This document shows, piece by piece, positions 44,122 through 55,177 of a DNA stretch of 64,000 nt. The stretch comes from Eublepharis macularius. Its lineage: Eukaryota > Chordata > Lepidosauria > Squamata > Eublepharidae. Numbering within the stretch: the stretch's first letter is position 1; the number at the start of each line of letters is the position of its first letter. A program made the translations under genes and the position numbers. The notes under the pieces were generated by a model. It saw only the letters and a program-made list of their open reading frames with translations, made no database searches and was not told where the DNA came from. The stretch is taken from contig NC_072790.1 in assembly GCF_028583425.1 (NCBI RefSeq), positions 12,320,552 through 12,384,551 on the forward strand, read 5' to 3'.

Positions 44122-44427
44122 GTGACGCTCACGTCGGGCCAGTTCGAGTTCGAGATCCTGTCCATGCAGAACGTCAACGGGGAGCTGCAGAGCGGGCAGT
44201 GCTGCGACGGGGCGCGCAACGCGGCCGACCGCAAGTGCACCCGCGACGAGTGCGACACCTACTTCAAGGTGTGCCTGAAGGAGTACCAGTCCCGGGTCTC
44301 GGCCGGCGGGCCCTGCAGCTTCGGCGCCGGAGCCACGCCCGTCGTCGGGGGGAATACCTTCAACCTCAAGTACAGCCGGAATCACGACCGCAGCCGGATT
44401 GTGCTGCCTTTCAGCTTCGCTTGGCCG
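44122..44427 (+). CDS. JAG1: JAG1 exon 2 (MNNL, Notch-binding N-terminal domain)
   Basis: The exon is 306 bp (102 codons, phase 0 to phase 0), exactly the length of the human exon. It encodes [18 protein letters not shown] near the start, then [20 protein letters not shown], then [17 protein letters not shown] and [10 protein letters not shown]. These are the landmarks of the MNNL domain, the C2-like N-terminal module of Jagged and Delta ligands. With the DSL domain it contacts Notch EGF repeats and membranes. The sequence follows JAG1 rather than JAG2, which has a different segment in place of [15 protein letters not shown]. Acceptor CCCCGCAG and donor GTGAGT are both strong. Differences from human, such as the residues just after the signal peptide (VTLTSG), are ordinary divergence. 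No break is seen. Confidence 0.97.
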
Positions 44428-46806
44428 GTGAGTCGGAGCGCCGCGCTGCGGGGGGGGGGGGGGTGCGCCTTCCCGGGGTCGGCTGTTTTGGGGGGGGGGG
44501 GTCCTTGAGGGAGCTCTTGGCATCCCTCCTGGCACGGTTCCCCGGGTGAGAGCCGGCTTGGGCGGCGGATCCCTCCATAAATCCGGCCACTGTGCGCGGC
44601 TTCCTCTGCAGGCTGCCCCCGTCCCGCTTGCAAGATTTTGCTGCTTGCTCGGGAGTAGCGCTGGCTGCCCTCAAGGCCCAGGAAAGCCCCTGGAGAGTTA
44701 AAAGGTCGCAAGTTCATGCGGCGTCTTTTATTTCTGCTCCCCAATTAGTCCTCACGCCCAGGTGGAGGGGAGAGGCAGTGTGTGGCGGGGTCCCTTGGCG
44801 AAACGCGGCTTGCCAGAAAAGGGAATGAATGCTTAGGGAGCCCTGTCCCTTTGTCTCACGGGGTACGGGTGCCAGCTTCCTTCAGACTCTCGCTGGTGCA
44901 CTTTTGAGGCATTGGAAACGGTAAATAAAGAAGAAATCCGGGGCTGAAGGTCTCCCCCAGTCTCCATGCCTCAGATAGAGGCTGTTAACTCCACCACCGC
45001 CTCTTCTGTGAGCTCCCCCCCTTCCCGTGGTCATGGCCCCTTGGCACCAGCCTGGCTAACAGCGCATCTACCTGCAAGTTACAAGGGGGGGGGGGCGTAT
45101 TTCCAACAGCATTGAGCATGTGCTGGGAGAGAGGGGGGGGTTGCTCCAAGATGAAGCAAGCCCAGGAGAGAGGGGCGTTGACTGCCAAAGCCAGTCCAGT
45201 CTCCAAATGGGTCCACAAGTTCAACAGCACTGCTGACTGTTGCGCTGAGAAGAGCGGGGCTGCACCGTATGACAGCAGCATGCTGCCTGCAGCCAATGCG
45301 ATTGCACCGCCGGCCACCTCGAGGCATGTGGATCCCACCGAATGGGTGCTGCCTTGCGGTGTTAACAAGAGATGCAGTCGCTGCTGGCGAGAATGGACTC
45401 TCTCGGGCAGCTTTGGGAAATGGAGATGAGAGTCGGGGTGTTTGCCAGGAAGGGAGAGGCTCCCCGCCCGCCACCGTTTGTTTGTTGGGAAAGATGCTGT
45501 TGTGTGCATATTAGCTTGGGACCACAAGATTTCATGCTCTTATTGGCTCCGGTTTCTGAACAGAAACCACAGTGGGCTCGGTGGGAGGGGTATTGAAATC
45601 CCACCCCGCCCCGCCCCTTTCCTTCTCGGGATCCCTCGCCCAAAGCGGCACTCGGCGAAGTGGCCCACGTGCTCCAGTGCTGCCTCCTATCTGCCTGTTC
45701 AGCAAATATCAGCTTGTAATCCTTTGGGTTTATTTTTCTCTTCTTCGCCTCCCCTTGCCCTTCTGCGTCCGTCATTGTCTTCTTTTTGGTTTTAAGGGTG
45801 AAACCGAGTGCACGTATTTAAAGAGACAGCGTTACACAGTACAATAGCAGAGTTCACAAAAGTGTCCACTGTTTGAAACAGTAAGCTTTGTGGTCGGGTT
45901 TTGCTTGAAACCAGATAAAACTTATCAAGTATGCCATCAAAGGGATTTTTTAAAAAAGTTTTGGGGGAAAAAATGTGCAGTGTTTGAAGTGCTGCCAGGG
46001 AGCTGTCGAGCTCCAGTTTCAGGTTGTGATGTCTTTTTTTATCATTGGTAAGGGCGTCTAGGACTTCAGTGTTCGTCGTGTGTTTTGCATGGGAATGAAT
46101 ATTGCTGCATTCTCCTATCAGCGTCTTGGGCATTTGTGAAGAGCAAACAGCAGTTGAGCTCTTTCCCCCGCAAGGCAGTAAAATCAGGGCACCTGTTCCT
46201 AGAACTGAGCCCCATTGTAGTGGAGGCAGCTTGCTTGGGAGTAAATCTGCAGAAGGGTTGGGTTGCATGGATCTTTTGTCGAGCTTCTCCTTGCCTTTTG
46301 TGGAAAAGGCCCCCTGTGAGCTGGTCATCAGGTAATCCTGGGCTGAGCTTCTGGTTTCCTTGGGGTAATTCCATGAGGTGTGCTGAAAACTTGTTGCCCG
46401 TAGGATTCCTTGTAATCTCCGCTGCTTCTGGGGCAGTCAGGCTCTTAACCATCGTGCTAGTGAAAGCTTATGAACAAAAGGTTCCTATAAGCAGTCTTCC
46501 AGTGGCAAAACATTTCTTGAAAGAATCTAAGTCGAATATAAGCTGTATTCAAGGGTGTGGACCCAAATATTACTTTCCACAGGGCTGTGTGGTGTCTCGA
46601 GGGCATTTCTCTTTTCCTCTTGGCCAAAAATGGCCAGATAAAATATTTTCTTTTTTTTTTTCCTGAGCCTCTTTTGACTGGGAGTTTCCTACCTTCTTTC
46701 AGGGCCCTCGCGGTTTATTTTGCTGGGCATGATGCTTTTGTGAGCATGTCCTGGGACTATGGGACCAGAAAGGTGGCTCTTATGCGGCAATTCTGCACGT
46801 GCATAT

Positions 46807-46832
46807 TCTCTCTCTCTCTCTCTCTCTCTCTA
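46807..46832 (+). repeat. (TC)n microsatellite
   Basis: Thirteen uninterrupted TC units in JAG1 intron 2. Confidence 0.95.
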
Positions 46833-49800
46833 ATGAACAGTTGTTGCTGAGGCTCTTGCTTTGCAGGAAGACTAGCAATCTCAGTCAAAGTTCATTGGGC
46901 TGCTTTTGAGTCCACCCCACCCCAGCAGTGCACAGCCAGCAGTTCATAAGGAAAGCCCCAGAGAGCCCTCAGCGCTCTTCCTTCTCAGCTTGTCTAGTAT
47001 GGGGATGCTTGTTAGAGCCCCCCCTCCCCCCGCTGCATCTTTTGGCTTTGTCTCCAAGTCCGTCTGTGCCAAAAGTCGTGGAGTGTTAACATATATCTTT
47101 GCTTTACAACCTCCTCTGCCCAGTCCTAAACATTCTTCCATAAATCCCCAAAGATTAACCTTTTCTTTTTAAAAAAGGGGTGCGAGCGATGCTTGGATTT
47201 GAAGTTTTGCTTTAATAACTTTGCAGTGCCTGGGTTTTGGTGTAAGGCATGGGAGCAACGGTGGTGGTGGAGATGGAGGTTGTAAATTTCCTTTTAAGAG
47301 ATTGGAGGCTTGACTCGGTTGCTAGGAAACGGGAGAGCAAACCCGCATGAAGGAAAGAAAGGAGCCGTCCAGAAGACTGCACCTGCACCAGCAGCTAAAA
47401 TAATACGGGGGAACAAAACGCAATTGCACATTAAAAAGCACGGTCCGCTCTCAAGCTGTTGAGGATTCTCTTCTACGAGGCGCAGCCTCCCTAACCGAAG
47501 GACACCGCCGTGTCTGTCTCGATACACCAACCGTGCCGCTCTTTCCTGCCACAATGCAAAAGGATTGATCTTGGATCGGCTTGCTGCTTTTAGCTGCTTT
47601 CCAGGATGTGTGTTATGTGCATGTGATGAGCCTCAGCTGCCCGAAGTCCTCTTCCTATAATTAAATTGATGGTGAGCGTCGAATTCTTTCCTTGTGCGCA
47701 TAGTGCTTTCCGGGCACTCTCATAAGCTACAAATGTGATTTTGGCCCCCAGTATGTTGTTCGGGATCCAGAGATTTTTATTTGCCTGCAAGACTTAAGTG
47801 AGTTGCTAATAAAGCCTGAGAATCTGAGGAGGTCCCAGGACATCTTCACTCTTCTTCTGCAAACTGCAGAAAACACACGTTCGGGATTTACTTCAGCACC
47901 CGTAACCTGGGAGAGCGGTAGAAGATACGCATCATTTAACTAATCCTGTATTTCTGCTTGGGAAGATTTTCGGAAGAGGATCGCCGGTCAGTCTTGATCT
48001 TACTCTAACGTCTGCTGTTGAGGAAACCTCAACTCTTGCTGAGTTACGCGAGGCGTTTCTTTCCAAAAGCCTTTTGTCTCATCTATCAAAGGGGGTCTCT
48101 GACCTGGAGGGGACAACCCCTATGAGACTACCAGGGAGCCTGTCGGTGTTATTCCCGTTCAGAATTGGCAGAACTGGTCGTTCAGCTTAAAGTAACTTTC
48201 AGAAAGTGAAATTTGTGGTCACCCATTTGGAATTAATAGTGGTGGAATTAATGGCTTACTGCATCCAGGTTGGGGAGCGGAGTAGAACGTCGTGGGAAAG
48301 AATTGTGCGATTGTGCAAATACTAATGGTATTTTTAATGAGATGGAGTCGACAGTGGAGCAGATAATTGTTTATATTAAATGTTGACACATAACCAACTC
48401 TCCCAGTGTTAGATCTCAGTTCACTGGGAGAGGCTAGTAATCCAGAGTTTAAATTTGGTTTAAATTGAACACGTTTAAATTTGGTTGTGACGATGTTTTT
48501 ACGTTCATTGCCTTTAACTTTTCGGAATGGACACAAACCTCACTGCTTGGCCCTTCCTCCACCTCAGACCCTTTGAGAGCGTCATCCTGTGCAGAGTTAA
48601 GCGAATCTTAACCTCATCAGAATCAAAGTCCCCCTTAACTCTGCGTAAGACTGGGTTGCAAGAAAGTTGGAGTTCAGCCAGCTCTTGAGCGATAACTTAA
48701 AATAAGGTTGCTGTCCTGTGTTTGCTTGGAATAAATTCCAGTACGACTGACGTCTAATGTGGCGATGGATCACATTGGAAAACCGTCCATCTTGTTCCTG
48801 AGTTGGTTTAAGAATTTAATGGTCCTGCTCTGGAGTAACAAAAAGTGCCGTTTGTTTTGGCTTTGATGCTTTGTGACTTAAAAGCCTCGATCACCTCTTT
48901 TGCTAGATAAACTCACTGTTTTGTTTAAGGCATGTGGTTTTAATTAGGGATTGACTAAGTGGACATGATTGGGGAGGAGTTATTTTTAGATCAAAATGCC
49001 TGATTGCAAATACAGTCTATCAGAGGTCCTCAACGTAGTGCCCGTAGGCACCTTTCAGTATGCCTGCAAAGTGTTTTTAGGAAGGGGGACAGCCAGGGGG
49101 ACCTTTTGCCCAGCAGGGACCTCTGATTGGCCATTGGAGAGCCGATTGGCTGTGCGGGTTTTTGAAAAAGTTTCTTTGGTAGCAGGTGCCACTCCAGTAT
49201 AAGGCTCTTCACTGCATGACCCGAGGTGTACGCAAGGAAATACTTTAAAATGATAAGTTCATTTAAAAAGGCATCCAGTCAGAGCTCTAAAATTCAGAGT
49301 TAATATTAGATTTATGCAGACCTCACTGCCTGATGTTTTGTGGTTGTCTCCGTTACCTGTGACAGCGATTTTGTGGTTGGACCCACCACCATGTGTCAGA
49401 GTCCCAAAGGTGCCCACGGGCTCAGAAAAGTTGGGGAACCCTGCGATACCCTGTGTGCACAGGCACGTGCTCGAATGGGTTCAAGTCAACCGGGCAGGGT
49501 CAGTGATGAGGGATGGAGAATTTTCCAGTATAACATTTTTCTGTGGAAAATACTCTGCCTTGCATATGTGAGCATCGTCCGTTTATCTCTAGTTGTGTGG
49601 GCTGTTGTGCAGCAAATCGATTCTATTAACGTGGGATTATGAAGCAGGGACAGAAACTGCAGGTCTTGTACATGGTGCAGCTGCCTCCTTTCGCTAACGT
49701 TATTTCAATTCTGCGAAAACTATTTAAATTGTTTATTTAAATCTTGCAATCCACGTTCTCCCAGAAAACCTGCATCATTGGATGGTGGGGGGGGGGTGCC

Positions 49801-51218
49801 TGGCCTGGTTTCTCTCAAAAGTAAATTAATATGGATAGAGAGCTCTCCTGTTCAGGCTTGCTAGATGCAACCCCGGTTCTCCCCCCCCCCTTTGTGCTTG
49901 GCTGGCTGGTAGGTATTCCATCTATTAACCTTGTCACCCTGTTGTAACTGGTGCATTTAATTATCAAAGCCTTGCTTTAAACAGGTAGAGAGGCTAAGTA
50001 CTGAGAATAGCAGGCTAATCTTCTCAGTGCGGAGGGCTTTAAACTGACCATTGACATCCGGCCCTGCTGTTTGCATTCCCTCTTGAGGGTGGGAGGGGGA
50101 TCATCCTGAGAGAGCCGCCTGGTAACCTGCTAAGGAGTTAAACCTCCTACAGCTGAGATCAACTTGGAAAAGTGTGCTTTTCAAAAAAAAAAGAAGAGTG
50201 GTCCTTCCCTCCCTCCCTCCTTTTTTTTATCTGCTTAAAGCCCCCCAGTTTGGTCGTTGGGGATAATTGCTGTCCGGCCACCCAGACAGAGGCAGTGGTG
50301 GTGAATGTTGCCCAGTAACAATAGGGTGCCCGCACTGACGGCAGGCGGGATTACCCAGCATAAAGAAGCCCTGCCCAAGAATAATGTGAATACAGCGCAA
50401 TCTACAGGAAACGGCCATAGACTCAGCATAGTTTGGCTCCCAGACGAGCCTGGCCCCGCTGGCCGCGCACAATGGCCACTTCAGCACTTCACAATGACAG
50501 GGCCAGCCACAGCGATGAGCTGGGTTGGTGGGAGAGAGAGCACCGAGCGGCTAAGTTGCCTGCCCTCTCTTTCCTCCTTGCGGAAGATGAAGATGTCTTG
50601 CAGGGGAGAAGCTCAGGGTTTGTTCACCAGGTTGCCTCTCGCCTGGGAAAGAGGCTTTTCTACCTCCGGAAAGTACAAAGCACGGAGCCCTGTTTGGTTT
50701 GAAGGGACAGCCCTGTGGTACAGAAACAGGGAGGTTTCTTTCTTCAGAGAGTCCTTCCCACTCGGCTGTTGTGGCCATGGACGTCTTGCTGCAATTCTCC
50801 TTTCTGCACACCTTCCAGGCTTCCGTGGAAGCCTTCTCATGCCTCTTTGTTGATATGGTGTGAACGGAACTGGAAAAAGGGGGAGCAGAATGTTTGGCAT
50901 TGTGTACCTGGTTTTGTTTTTTTACGAACCGAGGAATCCGGAGGCTTGCCAGGTGTGCCGTGTTCCACCCCTTTTGTTTTCCACCTCTTTTTCTGAAAGG
51001 CCTGCTCCAACCAATCTGGCAAGCCTGCTAAAGCTGCTCAGCTTTGGGGCTGCTGGTTGAGAATCTTTGGACTTGCTGAACGGAGCCAGGTCTGCTTGGC
51101 TGTCCCTCGGCTGTCCCTCATGCCAAAGAAGGAGAGAGCAGGAAGTGCCCGGTGCCCATTCTTCAGTTGCGCTCTGGAAGCCCTCGTGGCACATGACTCC
51201 CCATGCCCTGATAATAAA

Positions 51219-51580
51219 AAGTCCAGTAGCACCTTTAAGACAAACCAACTTTACTATCGCATAAGCTTTCGAGAACCACAGCTCTCTTCGTCAGATGCAA
51301 CGGTTGCATCTGACGAAGAGAGCTGTGGTTCTCGAAAGCTTATGCGACAGTAAAGTTGCATCTGACAAAGAGAGCTGTGGTTCTCGAAAGCTTATGCGAC
51401 AGTAAAGTTGCATCTGATGAAGAGAGCTGTGGTTCTCAAAAGTTTATGCTACAGTAAAGTTGCATCTGACAAAGAGAGCTGTGGTTCTCGAAAGCTTATG
51501 CTGCAGTAAAGTTGGTTCGTCTTAAAGGCGCTACTGGACTCTTTACTATTTTGCTACTACAGACGAACACGGCTAACTCC
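51219..51580 (+). mobile_element. Penelope-like terminal repeats, one inverted and four direct partial units
   Basis: One inverted end (51221-51298) is followed by four direct repeats, each carrying CATCTGACRAAGAGAGCTG or a close variant (one reads CTGATGAA), then GTGGTTCTCGAAAGCTTATG and ACAGTAAAGTTG. The last unit runs into the element end TTTTGCTACTACAGACGAAC and ACGGCTAACTCCTGAT. The direct period is about 60 bp. It lies in JAG1 intron 2. No reverse transcriptase is present. Confidence 0.7.
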
Positions 51581-51997
51581 TGATAAGGGCTCTTGTGGCC
51601 CTGAATAATGAAGGGAATGTCTCTGTCAGCATCTTTTGCCAGTCTTAGGTCACTGCTGAGGAACAAATCTGGAGGCAACAGGAGCAATTAACCCTTACCG
51701 TTTCCCTTTTTTTGGTCTTAGAGACTTGTAGCAATTCAGAAGAGGTATACAATATTGCCCTGGACAGCTGTGTGTTTGTGGCCTTTCTCACTGGACCGGT
51801 GGGGAGTGGGCTTCTTCCCTTGCTCTTGTGAGAATAAAATGGGGAGGGACCCATGTACACTTTGGGGAGAAAGATGGACTAAAAAGGCAGTTCTTGTCTG
51901 CAGCTTTGCTGCACCAAAGTAGTCTTGGTTGGCATGCAGGTGAACTTTAGTCCCTAAGCTTCCATTGCCTGTGTATACATTTCCCCTCTCTGTACCT

Positions 51998-52200
51998 AAG
52001 AACCAGTGTGGTGTAGCGGAGACAGTGTTGGACTGGGCACAAATCCCCGTTCTGCCATGGAAGCCAGCGGGGTCACCTTGGGCTGATAGAGACTGACTGG
52101 CCTGACGCAGCTCACAGCGTGTTAGGAGTGGAAGGTGGAGCAGGTGAGAACAATGGTGTCAGGTGTGTGGGGTCCCCGTCGCTGAGACAAGCGGGATATA
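51998..52200 (+). mobile_element. MIR/CORE-like SINE, plus strand, diverged
   Basis: The head AACCAGTGTGGTGTAGCGG, a B-box remnant ACAAATCCCCGTTC and the core GGGGTCACCTTGGGCTGA are visible. The 3' part is poorly preserved and ends near CGGGATATAAATAT. Confidence 0.7.
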
Positions 52201-52555
52201 AATATATGGGCACTGTGCAAGTGAAAGGGAGAGAGGAGGGCATGACGCTTGTTCCCCTGTTCCCCATCCTTGGGGAACTCGGAGATCAGCTGGTGCTCGA
52301 AGCCATGAATGTGTATAAGTTACTTGCATCTCCTCCAAATGGATATAAAGGTTTGGGCACTATTATTCTAAAATGCGTACTCTGTATTGTTCAGTCAAGG
52401 TGGGAAAGCTATAAACTTAATTGCCGCACCTGTAAAGGATGATGGGTCTCCACCGACATTGATCTGTTCCATCTTGACTATCAGAAATCATTTTAACCCG
52501 GTAGTCATTGAGGCATAGATCAAATCAAATGGGCACTAGAGCAAATCAAGCTTGA

Positions 52556-52835
52556 ATCCTCCTTGGAAGCTAAAATGAGAAAACTGAGGCTGTTGTACTT
52601 TGGTCACATCATGAGAAGACAAGATTCTCTGGAAAAGTCAATAATGCTAGGAAAAGTGGAAGGCAGTAGGAAAAGAGGAAGACCTAAAATGAGATGGTTT
52701 GACTCAATAAAAGAAGCCACGCCCTCCAGTTTGCAGGATCTGAGCAAATCTGTTAATGATAGGACATTTTGGAGGTCTTTTATTCATAGGGTCACCGTAG
52801 GTTGGAGGTGACTGGACAGCACATAACACAAAGAC
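52556..52835 (+). mobile_element. LINE C-terminal end (RTE/BovB-like, or R4/Dong)
   Basis: The 82-codon frame at 52563-52811 reads LRLLYFGHIMRRQDSLEKSI, then GKVEGSRKRGRPKMRWFDS, and ends in a DRTFWRSFIHRV block. This GHxMRR..LEK..G...GxRxRGRxxxRWxD..K pattern is the C-terminal tail of RTE/BovB-type and R4/Dong-type LINE proteins. The 3' UTR is very short (GGAGGTGACTGGACAGCAC). The piece is 5'-truncated in JAG1 intron 2 and is not a host exon. Confidence 0.75.
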
Positions 52836-52999
52836 ACACAGTCATTGGGGCAGGGGGGTGTACCATGGCCAGAGAATTACAATAGCAGCTGGGACTTCTG
52901 AAGAATACAAAACCTTGACATTTAGGAAGTTTTAGTATTTCCAGAAGACTGTTTTATGTGAATGAAGATGATGAGCAGTAGAGACAGGACAGACAATTA

Positions 53000-53240
53000 G
53001 GCGCTGCATGAAGAATTACTTAACATGCGGAGCTGCCGCCCACAAGAATGTAGTGCTGGCCCCTAGCTTAGGTCACTTTCGAAGGGAAATTAGACCTGTG
53101 GTAGAGAGGAGGCCCATCGGGGGCTATTAGCCATGATGGCTGGGGGGGGGGGGTTGTGCGGGAAGGCAGCAGGGACGGGGGGGGGAGGTTTCGGCGCTGC
53201 TGCGGGCCTTCCGGGGCATCGCTTTGGCCCTTGGCTCGAG
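53000..53240 (+). mobile_element. CR1/L3-type 3' UTR fragment
   Basis: ACAAGAATGTAGTGCTGGCC, then GGCCCATCGGGGGCTATTAG and CCATGATGGCTGG match the 3' UTR seen at 15868. A G-run and GC-rich drift obscure the end. A fragment of an old LINE. Confidence 0.6.
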
Positions 53241-53988
53241 GGCCCGTGGTCAGATCCAGCAGGGCTACTTCAGTTCTTTAATTACCGTAAAACTCCTGGC
53301 CAAGTGCCGAGAGGTGGAAAATCCTGCTCTGCAGCCTGCTGCATCATCCGCTATGGGGTAGACTTGAACCTGGGACCTTCAGATAAAAATCTGAGCTACA
53401 AAGTACAGTAAGTCATTAAGGCTCTTGTTGGGGAAAACAAATGAAGGGTGAGGTGCGTGGGAATGGGAACCGCAGTCGGCAAGAGTCAGATTCACGGCCT
53501 GGGCTGTTTCCCAGGCTGATGGAATGCAGTCGGGGCCACAGAGGTATGTGCCAATTGCGGGGGGGGGGGGGGAGGCGGGGAGAGTGTCTTATTGTGAGAT
53601 GACTTGAAAGCGAGCTTAAGTTTCAGGTTTTTGGAATGGGGGGCATGCCATGACTTCCTTCAGGGAGCTTAGTTTAAAAGAAGAGAGGGAGAGAACCTTT
53701 CCATTCTAATGCACTCTACTTCTCTTGTGAATTAGCTCATTGATATATTTTTTTTAAAGGAGGATGCTATTAAAAAAAACAAATCCTGGCGGAGACAGCC
53801 GACTCCCCTGAAAATTCTTGAGTCACCGGGACAGATCATTGACCCACTTTATGTTTGGTGTGGGGCAGAACGGGATTGCACCTCTGCTGAAAACAAGGAC
53901 GTGCCGCAGTCACACTGGGGAAAGAAAAGAGGCTTTGCAAAAAGGTCACGCCTGAGCCAACGCTTGCTGGTTGCACCCTGGTGGGGTT

Positions 53989-54012
53989 CACACACACACA
54001 CACACACACACC
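53989..54012 (+). repeat. (CA)n microsatellite
   Basis: About twelve CA units. A (GT)n run lies near 54137-54152. Both are in JAG1 intron 2. Confidence 0.92.
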
Positions 54013-54919
54013 CCGTGCAGGATCCTCCCCGTTGCTGCTGTGCCATTTTGCAGGGGGGGGGCAAGGTGGGGTGTCTAATAATGGCTGGCTGAGTGTCTAG
54101 GCAGAGGGAGGGGCCCCAACGTGCTGTGGGTTGTGTTTGTGTGTGTGTGTGGTTGAGGCAGTCCTTCCACAAAGCAATGACAACTTTCTCATATTACTGT
54201 GTGCGCCAAGTGAAAGTCTAACCAGACGACACACAGAGTGTTCCCAGGCAGGAGCTAGTTACTCGATGTTAGTACATGCAAGTTCTCCAAATGGGGGAAA
54301 TAATGGCTCCCCAGATCTGGTTTAGGTAGGGAAATCTATCTTTGGGGCAGGGGGGAGGTGTGGAGGCTTAAACTCTCCGTCTCCTCTGGCCATGGTCCCA
54401 CACGAGTGGGGGGGCACTGAGAGCTCCTGATACAGAACTTGCATGTGTTGTCTGGTGAGACCTGGATTGATCTAGGTTTTTTTTTTTAAAAGTGAAGGGG
54501 ACGTGATTCGACAGACGGATTTTATTGTTGGCCGTCCCAGTAAGTAATAAGAGTTGCAGTCTTAAGCGCGCTAGCTAGGGAACAAGCCTCGATACTTGGA
54601 TTGGGATTGGCCTCTGTGTATGTATGCATGCTTAAGCATTGCACTAAACACTGCTTGGTTGCTGCCAGCGGTAGGTGTAGTCGCAGGCTCAGGTGTATTT
54701 CTGATTCAGGTGGTAAACCCGTGCCTGGATCGCACTGCTTCGGACAAGGTGGCCTGAGGGATGGGAACGAACTTCTCACAATACGAGAACGTTCCCTTCC
54801 CTTGGAAGGCTGGGCGTCTGGAGAAATCGTTTTCATGTGGACCAGGGTTTGGCCATGGGAGTCCTCGCCCACCCCCTGAAGAGGTAGATGGGTATGTTGG
54901 TCACCTTGGTGGTGATGAG

Positions 54920-55177
54920 CAGGGCTTTTTTTCAGGGGGAACACGGGGGAACGGAGTTCCGGCACCTCTTGAAAATGGTCACATGGCTGGTGGCCCCGCC
55001 CCCTGATCTCCAGACAGGGGAGTTGAGATTGCCCTACGCGCCACTCAGCGGCGCGGAGGGCAATCTCAACTCCCCTCTGTCTGGAGATCAGGGGGCGGGG
55101 CCACCAGCCATGTGACCATTTTCTCTGAGGGCAACCCACTGAGTTCCACCACCTCTTTCCCCAGAAAAAAAGCCCTG
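54920..55177. mobile_element. Hairpin hAT MITE, copy 3 (258 bp)
   Basis: It starts CAGGGCTTTTTTTCAGGG and ends AGAAAAAAAGCCCTG. A perfect 8-bp duplication GTGATGAG lies at 54912-54919 and 55178-55185. It is almost a perfect hairpin centred near 55030 (CGCGCCACTCAGCGGCGCGG). The exact duplication and well-kept arms suggest the youngest of the three copies. It lies in JAG1 intron 2. Confidence 0.95.

Larger units (their letters stand above)
42850..44510. promoter_or_regulatory. CpG island spanning the JAG1 promoter, exon 1 and exon 2
   Basis: Base composition changes abruptly to very high GC with dense CpG over about 1.65 kb, in a window that is otherwise mixed or AT-rich. It covers the presumed promoter, the 5' UTR, exon 1, the 233-bp intron 1 and exon 2. 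GGCGG/CCGCC boxes and CCCGCCC Sp1-type sites are abundant. The long open frames in several reading frames here follow from the lack of A/T-rich stop codons. CpG-island promoters are typical of JAG1 and other developmental genes. Confidence 0.88.

Noticed and set aside
44428-44508. Continuation of the exon 2 frame beyond the splice donor.
   Set aside because: The protein match to Jagged1 stops exactly at the GTGAGT donor, and the next residues of Jagged1 (RSYTLLVEAW) are found in exon 3.
43003-44535. A 510-codon open frame on the minus strand across the JAG1 promoter and exon 2.
   Set aside because: It lies entirely in a CpG island where stop codons are scarce, is low in complexity (A, P, R, G runs), and overlaps well-supported JAG1 exons in antisense. 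The 307-codon minus frame at 42900-43823 fails for the same reason.
52563-52811. The 82-codon frame as a possible host exon inside JAG1 intron 2.
   Set aside because: It matches the C-terminal tail of LINE proteins and is followed by a LINE-like 3' end.
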